From JALONO01 sp038209965 (lineage in GTDB: Bacteria > Bacteroidota > Bacteroidia > Cytophagales > Thermoflexibacteraceae), in contig JBBQXF010000012.1 in NCBI GenBank assembly GCA_038209965.1, positions 1 through 58,072 of the forward strand: a stretch of DNA of 58,072 nucleotides. The letters are read 5' to 3'. The notes under the pieces are model-generated. The model was not told the DNA's origin. It did no database searches and was given only the letters and a program-made list of their open reading frames with translations. This document shows positions 50,815 through 58,072 of this stretch, piece after piece (within the stretch, counting starts at the first letter, position 1; every line of letters starts with the position of its first letter). The position numbers and the translations under genes are program-made.

Positions 50815-52419
50815 ATGATGAACAGATTCTTTCTGCTACTTTGTTTCATTTTCATTACATTGGTTGCCCAAGCCCAGCAGAGCATTCCCGATGCCCCTGC
50901 GCGCGCCGAGGGCCTGCAATCGCCCACTGGACGGCTCATCATCCGGGGAGTGACCCTGATCAACGGGGCTGGTTCCCCGCCCACTGGCCCGGTGGATATT
51001 GTGGTGGTAAAAAACCGGATCGCCCAGATTCGTACCGTCGGCTATCCGGGCGTAGCCATTGACCCGAACAACCGTCCCAAAGCCAACCCCGGGGATTTGG
51101 AACTAGATTGCACGGGCATGTTCCTGATGCCCGGTTTAGTGGACATGCACGGCCACATCGGGGGGGTGTCGCAGGGCACCCCGGCCGAGTATGTGTTCAA
51201 ACTGTGGATGGCCCATGGCATCACGACCATTCGCGACCCCTCTTGTGGCAACGGGCTGGACTGGGTGCTGGCCCACCGAAAAAAGAGTTTGAACAACGAA
51301 ATCACGGCTCCGAGGATTGAGGCTTACGTCGTATTTGGCCAAGGGGAACCAGAAGGGATCACTTCGCCCGAGCAAGCCCGGGCCTGGGTGCAGGGCATCC
51401 ACAAGCGCGGGGCCGATGGCATCAAGTTTTTTGGGGCCAGGCCCGACATCATGGCCGCGGCCCTGGATGAGGCCAAGAAACTCGGCCTCCGATCCGCCTG
51501 CCACCATGCCCAGACCGATGTGGCGTGGCTCAATGTGGTGCAAACGGCCAAAATGGGCCTCACCAGCATGGAACACTGGTACGGACTGCCCGAGGCATTG
51601 TTTGAGGACAGGACGATCCAAAACTACCCGCCCAACTATAACTACATGAACGAGCAGCACCGTTTTGAAGAAGCTGGGCGGCTCTGGAAGCAAGCCGCCA
51701 AGCCTTTCTCCGAACACTGGAACAAAGTGATGGACGAATTGATCGCCATGGATTTCACCTTGGATCCAACCTTTAATATTTATGAAGCCAACCGGGAACT
51801 GATGCTGGCCCGCCGGGCGGAGTGGCACGACGACTACACCCTGCCCGCGCTGTGGCGTTTTTTCTTGCCCAGCCGGATTTCGCACGGCTCTTATTGGCAC
51901 GATTGGGGCACCGAACAAGAAGTGGCTTGGAAAGAAAATTATCGGTTATGGATGGCGTTTGTCAATGAATACAAAAACCGGGGCGGCCGGGTGACCACCG
52001 GTTCCGATTCGGGCTTTATTTTTCAGACCTATGGATTTGCCTTTATCCGCGAACTGGAACTGCTACGCGAGGCGGGCTTTCATCCCTTGGAAGTGATCCG
52101 GGCTGCGACCCTCAAAGGGGCTGAGGCACTGGGCCGGGCCAAGGACATCGGGACAGTGGAAGTGGGCAAACTGGCCGATTTTGCCATTGTGGAAGAAAAC
52201 CCTTTGGCCAATCTCAAAGTGTTGTACGGCACTGGGGCCATCCGCCTGAACGAAAAGAACGAGGCTGTGCGGGTCGGTGGGGTCAAATACACCGTCAAAG
52301 ACGGCATCGTGTACGATGCCAAGAAAATGTTGGCCGATGTAAAGCGCATAGTGACCGAGGCCAAAACCCGGGAAGGCTACAAAGTGACCCAGCCCGGCTA
52401 CAAAGCGGGCGACAACTAA
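50815..52419 (+). CDS. Secreted amidohydrolase-family protein
   Basis: This 534-residue protein has a signal peptide (cleavage expected after VAQAQ). The amidohydrolase barrel (about 100-470) carries the metal motif H112-x-H114 (LVDMHGHIGG), later His residues in RSACHHAQTD, and the Asp in TTGSDSGF. The flanking beta-sandwich (RLIIRGVTLINGAG and VGKLADFAIVEENPL) is typical of imidazolonepropionase-like enzymes. These hydrolyse C-N bonds of cyclic amides or dipeptides (Xaa-Pro type) with one or two metals, here in the periplasm. It is ended by the hairpin at 52423. Exact substrate unknown. Confidence 0.9.
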   Translation: MMNRFFLLLCFIFITLVAQAQQSIPDAPARAEGLQSPTGRLIIRGVTLINGAGSPPTGPVDIVVVKNRIAQIRTVGYPGVAIDPNNRPKANPGDLELDCTGMFLMPGLVDMHGHIGGVSQGTPAEYVFKLWMAHGITTIRDPSCGNGLDWVLAHRKKSLNNEITAPRIEAYVVFGQGEPEGITSPEQARAWVQGIHKRGADGIKFFGARPDIMAAALDEAKKLGLRSACHHAQTDVAWLNVVQTAKMGLTSMEHWYGLPEALFEDRTIQNYPPNYNYMNEQHRFEEAGRLWKQAAKPFSEHWNKVMDELIAMDFTLDPTFNIYEANRELMLARRAEWHDDYTLPALWRFFLPSRISHGSYWHDWGTEQEVAWKENYRLWMAFVNEYKNRGGRVTTGSDSGFIFQTYGFAFIRELELLREAGFHPLEVIRAATLKGAEALGRAKDIGTVEVGKLADFAIVEENPLANLKVLYGTGAIRLNEKNEAVRVGGVKYTVKDGIVYDAKKMLADVKRIVTEAKTREGYKVTQPGYKAGDN

Positions 52420-52422
52420 CTG

Positions 52423-52473
52423 ACCCAAAGACGGTTTGGTGGAGTTGCCGGCGCATCAAACCGCCTTTTGGGT
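52423..52473 (+). terminator. Hairpin terminator after the amidohydrolase gene
   Basis: ACCCAAAGACGGTTTG (52423-52438) pairs with CAAACCGCCTTTTGGGT (52457-52473) as two 7-bp stems around a mismatch; loop 18 bases. It begins 3 bases after the stop codon. Confidence 0.65.
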
Positions 52474-52651
52474 ATAGGCCGAACGAAATGGAATGAACTG
52501 CTTGAACGCCTTGCAGTACCCACAAAATTCGGGTGAGGCACTATTGTTTATTGAGATTACTACTAATTCTAACAAAAATCAAACGTTTAGTCAAAATAAT
52601 ATATAAATTACAGTTGTTTAATTACTTTATTTTTCTTTATTCTTACAAATT

Positions 52652-55600
52652 ATGAAAAAAAATTACTTATTGGGGATGATTGGCCTAGTGTTATTGTTGG
52701 CCAATCACGCCAATGCCCAAGATACCCCCAAATTGCATTTTCGGGCCGGAGATACCGTTCTCCCGCCAAATGCTGCGATTTATTCACAATTGCGTGGCGG
52801 ATTGGCCAAGGAGCAATTTGCCGGCCAGTACCATGTAATCCTGCAGTTTGCCCAATTGCCCACTGCCCAGCAACGGCAATCATTGGCTTCAGCGGGGATC
52901 AAATTGCTGGATTACCTGCCCGACTTGGCCTATTTTGCCCTTGTGCCAGAAGTTTTCGTGGGTGATCTGACCGCCTTTGGCATCCAATCCATCACCCAAG
53001 TGGCGGCCCGTTACAAAGTGGCACCAGAAATATGGGCGGGCAAGTTTCCCAGCCACGCAGTGCGAGCGGGCGGGATGGTCGATATTGAAGTGCTCTGGTT
53101 CTCCAATTATGCTTTTGGTGATATATTGGCTAGGTTGACACCGATGAAGGTTGAATTGTTGGACGAGCAGCCCATGTTCCGTACAGCGCGGCTGCGGGTG
53201 CCCCAAAGCCAAATTGCGAATTTGGCCGAGCTGCCCTTTATTCAGTGGATCGAGGCGATTGCTCCCCCCAACCAAACCGAAAACTTGCCGGGCAAGACGA
53301 TGCACCGTTCTTCTTCATTGGAGTATGGTTCGCGCGGCCTCACGGGCTTGGGTGTGCGGTTGGGCATTTGGGACGGTGGTCAAGCCGGGCCCCATTTTGA
53401 TTTCACTGGTCGGATGACCGTAGTGCAGACTGTGGCTTCTGATCAGCACGCCACCCACGTGGCCGGAACGGTATCGGGGGCGGGCATTGTCAACCCCAAC
53501 GCGCGGGGAATGGCGCCCCGGATCAGCATGTACTCCTATGATTTCCAAGGGAATGTGGCCTCCGAAATGGCCAGTGCGATCAGCAACTACGGCATTGTGC
53601 TCACCCAAAACTCTTGGGGTTCGGGTTCTCCGTTTTGTACTTCTCCCACGACTGGTGGCGATGCCTACGATCTGTCAGAACGCGAGCGCGATCTATTGAT
53701 CAACAACAACCCGAGCTTGCTCCACGTGTTTTCGTCGGGCAATTCGGGTACTTCGTGCGGGGGATTCCGCAACATTACCAACAAGGCCGATAAGAATAAT
53801 TTGGTTTGCGCCAATTTGCTACAGGATGGCGTGACCATGAACGGCTCTAGCAGCCGGGGTCCAGTACTGGACGGCCGGTTAAAACCAGAAATTTCAGGGA
53901 TTGGCACCAGCGTGCTCTCCACCACGCCCAACAACACGTATGGTAGTTTGACGGGCACTTCAATGGCCACTCCCGGGGTCAGCGGCACCACGGCCCAGCT
54001 CTATGAGTATTACAAGCAGCGCAATGGGGGCAATAACCCGCCATCGGCCCTGATGAAGGCCATTGTTTGCAACACGTCGGATGATATTTTGAACCCGGGC
54101 CCCGATTATGTGGCCGGTTTTGGGCGCATCAATGGCCTGCGAGCGGCCAAAGTATTGGAAAACAACCTTTTCGCAATCAATACCTTGACCAATGGCCAAA
54201 CCCGCGATATTTCCATCACGGTTCCTGCCGGGACGAGCGAAATCAAAGTCATGCTGGCTTGGAACGATCCCGCTGGGGCAGTCAATGCCAACCCTGCTTT
54301 GGTCAACAACCTCGACCTTCAAGTGATAGACCCTAGCAATGCAGTGTTCAATCCCTGGATCCTGGATCCCAACGCCCCGGCCAACAATGCCGCGCGCGGG
54401 GTCGATAATATTGATAACAAAGAGCAAGTTACCATCAGTACCCCAACTGCTGGGACCTATACGTTGCGCGTGTCGGGTGCAGCCATTAGCACTGCAAGCC
54501 AACAATATGGCCTCACTTGGGAGATCAATCCGGTGTTTGTCGAAGTTGCTTATCCAGCCGGGGGTGAATTGGTCCAAACGGGCAATACCATGCGGATTTT
54601 GTGGAATGGCACCGGGATATCGGCCAATCAAACGGTAGAATATTCCGCCAATGGTGGGACTAGCTGGACCGTACTTTCCAGCACCGTTCCCGCCACTTCC
54701 CGCTCTTTTGACTGGGCAGTGCCTGCCAACGAGCCCCCAACTGGGCAAGCGCGGATCCGGGTGAGCCAAGGGGCGGCCACCGATATAAGTGACTTGAACT
54801 TTACTTTGACAGGTGTGCCGGGCAACTTAAGTTCTTCAAATGTAACCTGTGCGGGGCTGACTCTGTCTTGGGATGCCATCACCGGTGCCACCGGCTATGA
54901 TGTGCTGCGGCTCAACCCGGCCACCAGTGAATGGGTGATGCTGGCAAGCAATGTTCCCACCAACAGTGCCAGCCCGACCAGCCCAGATCTGAGCAATTGG
55001 TATGCGGTTCAGGGCCGGAACAATGCCAACGGCTGGGTAGGTCAGCGCAGTGTGGCAATCGAGGTAACTACTTCGAACAACTTGGCCATCCAGCCCAAGA
55101 TTTACACCACCGATGCGCTCAGCCGTTGTAACGGAACAGTTACGCTGCAAGCCAAGGGTGTGCCGAGCAATAACTATGTTCGGAGCATTGACACCCATAC
55201 GGTCTATGATGCATCTGGTGACATAGCTGTGCCACTGGGCAACGATGAGGCATCGTCAGCCTTGCCAATCGGCTTTCCATTCAGTTTCTATGGAATTACC
55301 AGCGAAATCTTCTATATCTCATCCAATGGCTACCTTGGTTTCAGCCCAACCGGGATGACAACGGCCACTGGCCAGTCGCTCCCCAATGCTGAAAACCCCA
55401 ACGGCCTGATCGCCCTTGCTTGGATGGATCTCAACCCGAGCATTGGCGGTGGCGCCATCCGTTACAACACTGTGGGCAGCGCCCCCAACCGCCGACTGGT
55501 GGTTTCATTCCTCAATGTGGCCGAATCGGGCGACCTCACCAGCCGGGTTTCAGGCCGGATTGAGCTTTATGAGGGGAGCAATGAGGTTATGATTTTTACG

Positions 55601-57703
55601 ACCAGCAAAAATTCCACAAACGCTGCTACCCAAGGCATTGAGAACCATGATGGTGGTGCTGCCTCCGTGCTGGGCTCCCGCAATGCCTCCGAATGGTCGG
55701 CAAACACCCCGGATGCTTATTTGTTTGCCCCAGCCCCGGTCAATGTAAACTGGTCCAACGGTGAATTAGCCTCGAGCATCACCGTGGATGCGACTCCCGC
55801 CAGCTATACCTTCTCCTTTACTTCGGGTGGCTGCCCTTACACATCCGCCAGTGTGAGTGTGGTTAACCCCGTACTGACCGTGACTCCTAATTCCCTGCCC
55901 AATGGCATGACCACAGTCGCCTATAGCCAAGCTTTGGCGACCAATGGCGGAGTTGGCCCATACACTTACAGCTTGTTTGGTGGTAATTTGCCCACTGGCC
56001 TCAGCTTGGTCAATGGCGTATTGTCGGGCCTGCCTTCAGTGGCCAATACGTTCAACTTCACCATTCGATCCACCGATTTGCAAGGCTGTACAGTCGCTAA
56101 GGCTTACAGCGTGGTAGTGGCCCCCAATGCCACCACTTGGAACGGAACGAGTTGGTCCAACGGGGTTCCAAGCGGAACGATCAACACCATCATTGCGGGC
56201 AATTATCCCAATGCTGTCCCGACGGCTGGTGATTTTATCTGCGCCAATTTGACCATCAATCCGGGTGTCACGCTTTCTGTGGGCACTGGGCGATCGGTAA
56301 CGGTCAACGGGCCATTGAGTGGTAGTGGGGCAGTGGTGGTGAACAATGGCTGTTTGGCCTTGCGCAATGGGCTCAGTGGCTTTGCGGGCAGCTTTACTTA
56401 CACGCGCAACGGCTGGACATCCCAGAACCGCTATAATTTTTGGTCTTCGCCGGTGCAAAATTTCCCCCTCACCGGGCTGGGCGGGCTTTTCCGGTATGCC
56501 TTTGATGAATCAGTGGCCAATGGTCAGCCGCAGTATTCGGGCTGGATTTCCCCAATGGGCAATATGCAAGCGGGCCGTGGCTACACCGCCGTTAATGCGG
56601 GCAATGTAAGCTTTACTGGCACGCCCAACACGGGCACTGTCACTTATCCCGCCACCCGCACTACGGTAGGGGTAAATGACTGGTTTGGCTTCCGGGGATT
56701 TAATTTGGTGGGCAATCCGTTCAGTTCTGATTTGGACATGGGCATTGGTGGATCTGGTTTCTTTGCCAGCAATGGCGGGGCTGGCCCATTGGCCAACAAT
56801 AATATTGACGCTTCGGCCTGGGTCTGGGACGGCAACCCGGCCAATACCGCTGGAACGGGCATTGACGCTGGCCGTTATTTGGTACTCAACCAACTCAGCC
56901 CCACTAACCGCGTTGCACCCGGGCAAGGTTTCTTTCTGAGGGTAAATCCGGGCACCACCAACACCAACGTCACTTTTGCTGGTTACATGCAAACGTGCGG
57001 TGGCGGGGCGTTTTACCGAACCGAGGGTGGATTTGAGCGGCTCAAGATTGAAGTGGCCCACCACGAAGGCCACCGCGATCACGTGTTGCTTGGTTTTGGG
57101 GCCAATTTTACCACCGACTATGACAATGGCTTTGATGGCAACAAAGTCGGGGGCCACCCGGCCATGGATTTGGCTGCCAAGGGAACGGACAACAAAGATT
57201 ATCAACATTTGGCCCTGCCCGTTCCTGATCGGCAATTTGCCCAACCACTCGCTTTACGGGTGGGACAACCGGGCCTGTTCACTTTTACGGCCCCAGAAGT
57301 GGATGCCCGTACCGCCCAATCTTTCTTTTTGCATGATCGGCAAACTGATGAATACACCCTCATGCAGCCGGGCCGCAGTTACACGGCGCAACTGGTTCCA
57401 GGCAACTATACCGATCGTTTTCGGTTGGTGCTAGCTTCCGAAGTAGTGGGCGAGACCAGCAGTGCGATACGGCTGTACGCGTATGAAAAAGAAGTTTTTG
57501 TCAACTTTCCGGCCCAACAAAATGGGCTGGCCCAGATTGCAGTCTTCAATGCGTTGGGGGTGGAAGTAGCCCGCTTCGCCAATGTATCGGTCAGCGCCGG
57601 GCTCCGTCGCCTTAACTTGGCGGGAGTGGCGACTGGGGTTTACGTGGTGAAGATTGTCTCCGAAACTGGCCAGTATGAACAACGAGTCTATTTAGGCAAC
57701 TAA
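52652..57703 (+). CDS. Large subtilisin-like (S8) protease with T9SS C-terminal sorting domain
   Basis: This 1683-residue exported protein has a signal peptide (cut after ANAQ, residue 23) and a propeptide region to about 225. The S8 domain follows with the triad D241 (LGIWDGGQ), H266 (DQHATHVAGTV) and S437 (LTGTSMATPGV). A P/proprotein-like beta domain (about 500-625, TRDISITVPAGTSEIKVMLA) is next. Then come Ig-like/fibronectin modules (around 640 and 730-810), a beta-sandwich (about 840-1020), a putative Ig domain (LPNGMTTVAYSQALATNGG, about 1085-1160) and a long repeat-poor region. The end (about 1610-1683, VFNALGVEVARFANVSVS, ending YVVKIVSETGQYEQRVYLGN) is a type A T9SS sorting domain. 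So it is secreted across the outer membrane and probably anchored there or released. It digests extracellular protein. Confidence 0.93.
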   Translation: MKKNYLLGMIGLVLLLANHANAQDTPKLHFRAGDTVLPPNAAIYSQLRGGLAKEQFAGQYHVILQFAQLPTAQQRQSLASAGIKLLDYLPDLAYFALVPEVFVGDLTAFGIQSITQVAARYKVAPEIWAGKFPSHAVRAGGMVDIEVLWFSNYAFGDILARLTPMKVELLDEQPMFRTARLRVPQSQIANLAELPFIQWIEAIAPPNQTENLPGKTMHRSSSLEYGSRGLTGLGVRLGIWDGGQAGPHFDFTGRMTVVQTVASDQHATHVAGTVSGAGIVNPNARGMAPRISMYSYDFQGNVASEMASAISNYGIVLTQNSWGSGSPFCTSPTTGGDAYDLSERERDLLINNNPSLLHVFSSGNSGTSCGGFRNITNKADKNNLVCANLLQDGVTMNGSSSRGPVLDGRLKPEISGIGTSVLSTTPNNTYGSLTGTSMATPGVSGTTAQLYEYYKQRNGGNNPPSALMKAIVCNTSDDILNPGPDYVAGFGRINGLRAAKVLENNLFAINTLTNGQTRDISITVPAGTSEIKVMLAWNDPAGAVNANPALVNNLDLQVIDPSNAVFNPWILDPNAPANNAARGVDNIDNKEQVTISTPTAGTYTLRVSGAAISTASQQYGLTWEINPVFVEVAYPAGGELVQTGNTMRILWNGTGISANQTVEYSANGGTSWTVLSSTVPATSRSFDWAVPANEPPTGQARIRVSQGAATDISDLNFTLTGVPGNLSSSNVTCAGLTLSWDAITGATGYDVLRLNPATSEWVMLASNVPTNSASPTSPDLSNWYAVQGRNNANGWVGQRSVAIEVTTSNNLAIQPKIYTTDALSRCNGTVTLQAKGVPSNNYVRSIDTHTVYDASGDIAVPLGNDEASSALPIGFPFSFYGITSEIFYISSNGYLGFSPTGMTTATGQSLPNAENPNGLIALAWMDLNPSIGGGAIRYNTVGSAPNRRLVVSFLNVAESGDLTSRVSGRIELYEGSNEVMIFTTSKNSTNAATQGIENHDGGAASVLGSRNASEWSANTPDAYLFAPAPVNVNWSNGELASSITVDATPASYTFSFTSGGCPYTSASVSVVNPVLTVTPNSLPNGMTTVAYSQALATNGGVGPYTYSLFGGNLPTGLSLVNGVLSGLPSVANTFNFTIRSTDLQGCTVAKAYSVVVAPNATTWNGTSWSNGVPSGTINTIIAGNYPNAVPTAGDFICANLTINPGVTLSVGTGRSVTVNGPLSGSGAVVVNNGCLALRNGLSGFAGSFTYTRNGWTSQNRYNFWSSPVQNFPLTGLGGLFRYAFDESVANGQPQYSGWISPMGNMQAGRGYTAVNAGNVSFTGTPNTGTVTYPATRTTVGVNDWFGFRGFNLVGNPFSSDLDMGIGGSGFFASNGGAGPLANNNIDASAWVWDGNPANTAGTGIDAGRYLVLNQLSPTNRVAPGQGFFLRVNPGTTNTNVTFAGYMQTCGGGAFYRTEGGFERLKIEVAHHEGHRDHVLLGFGANFTTDYDNGFDGNKVGGHPAMDLAAKGTDNKDYQHLALPVPDRQFAQPLALRVGQPGLFTFTAPEVDARTAQSFFLHDRQTDEYTLMQPGRSYTAQLVPGNYTDRFRLVLASEVVGETSSAIRLYAYEKEVFVNFPAQQNGLAQIAVFNALGVEVARFANVSVSAGLRRLNLAGVATGVYVVKIVSETGQYEQRVYLGN

Positions 57704-57721
57704 CCTTTCAGGGTTGCATTA

Positions 57722-57758
57722 CCAAAAGTCCGGCCTCAATGCGAGGCCGGACTTTTGG
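57722..57758. terminator. Perfect 16-bp convergent hairpin
   Basis: CCAAAAGTCCGGCCTC (57722-57737) and its exact complement (57743-57758) with a 5-base loop lie between the subtilase stop and the end of the flippase gene. T and A stretches are inside the stem (CAAAAG/CTTTTG); no separate U-run. Confidence 0.8.
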
Positions 57759-57775
57759 CTTAATAACGGTTCCCC

Positions 57776-58072
57776 CTATCTCAGTTGCAATCCCTTGCGC
57801 TCCACCACCCATGCCACGGCGGGGAAAATCAGGGTGAGGCCAATGCCCAGGCCAAGATCGGCCCATTGGTGGCCCGTTTTGAAATAATGGGCGGGAAGGA
57901 TCAGCAAGCTGGCCAATAGCAGGTAACCAAACGCTGACTTGACCCGGTAGGGAATGGGATAATGTTTCTGGCCATAGTAATAGCCGAGGCCACAAAGGGT
58001 CAAGTAACAGGCCAAATGCCCAAAAGCGCTTCCCAGATAACCCAAGATTGGGATCAGCAAGATGTTGGCCAC
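57776..58072 (-). CDS. C-terminal part of a probable Wzx-type polysaccharide flippase (incomplete)
   Basis: The last 98 codons of a membrane protein run off the window at 58072; the true start is outside. It has three hydrophobic helices: ANILLIPILGYLGSAFGHLA, then FGYLLLASLLILPAHYF, then LGLGIGLTLIFPAVAWVVE. The segment NILLIPILGYLGSA and the following YYYGQKHYPIPY are typical of the C-terminal helices of MATE/Wzx oligosaccharide flippases, which move lipid-linked glycan units across the inner membrane. Assignment rests on this short part only. Confidence 0.7.
   Translation of the reverse strand: MANILLIPILGYLGSAFGHLACYLTLCGLGYYYGQKHYPIPYRVKSAFGYLLLASLLILPAHYFKTGHQWADLGLGIGLTLIFPAVAWVVERKGLQLR

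Noticed and set aside
1..58072. Mobile elements, prophage, CRISPR arrays or defence islands
   Set aside because: I found no transposase, integrase, repeat-spacer array or target-site duplication; codon use and composition look uniform, so no transferred island is claimed.

Overview
The window is one contiguous stretch of ordinary, densely packed bacterial chromosome at about 50% GC. It suggests a free-living member of the Bacteroidota, most like a Cytophagia or Saprospiria lineage. The evidence is a type IX secretion (T9SS) sorting domain on a 1683-residue subtilase, a DUF4494 protein, Bacteroidota promoter elements (TAnnTTTG at -7, TTTG about 20 bases upstream), A/T-rich leaders without Shine-Dalgarno sequences, and many TTG/GTG starts. 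I cannot name a genus. I see no transposase, integrase, phage gene or CRISPR array.

Layout. 1-2.7 kb: 5' part of a tRNA-Ser(UGA), an NlpC/P60 lipoprotein, a GT4 glycosyltransferase and a DUF4494 protein. 2.9-9.2 kb: a tetR-tolC-adaptor-RND efflux operon on the minus strand with two or three matching operator-like palindromes. 9.4-14.4 kb: an SPFH-GYF protein behind a perfect 17-bp inverted repeat, a Tat-exported Gfo/Idh oxidoreductase, a secreted unknown protein, free-methionine-(R)-sulfoxide reductase and an isolated hisA. 14.7-19.7 kb: a signalling cluster around lpdA, made of a PAS-DHp-REC protein with no ATPase domain, a kinase whose phospho-acceptor His is Tyr, and a LytTR response regulator. 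20-26.4 kb: TPR protein, PfkB sugar kinase, degenerate GH57-like protein, hotdog thioesterase, cyclophilin, xseA. 26.7-34.7 kb: HAMP-GAF-coiled-coil sensor, DUF2339 membrane protein, MOSC protein, a lipoprotein, two small unknown genes and a second Gfo/Idh protein. 34.9-40.5 kb: secreted MORN-caspase protein, a membrane GT2 glycosyltransferase, a polysaccharide deacetylase and dnaB. 40.6-47.2 kb: PASTA protein and the ilvE-ilvD-ilvB-ilvN operon. 47.4-58 kb: ABC exporter, NeuD-like acyltransferase, a decayed region with possible gene remnants, a secreted amidohydrolase, the T9SS subtilase and the C-terminus of a probable Wzx-type flippase.

The strongest unannotated signal is upstream of ilvE. 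An 18-codon leader peptide (MRYVIILLLVVVIIFPMG) has eleven consecutive Val/Ile/Leu codons. It is followed by a perfect 13-bp terminator with a U-run, and the end of the leader ORF can form an alternative 12-bp antiterminator with the terminator's 5' arm. A Bacteroidota-type promoter lies upstream. This is a complete transcription-attenuation device for branched-chain amino-acid synthesis. The second most interesting item is the complementary pair of incomplete two-component proteins flanking lpdA.
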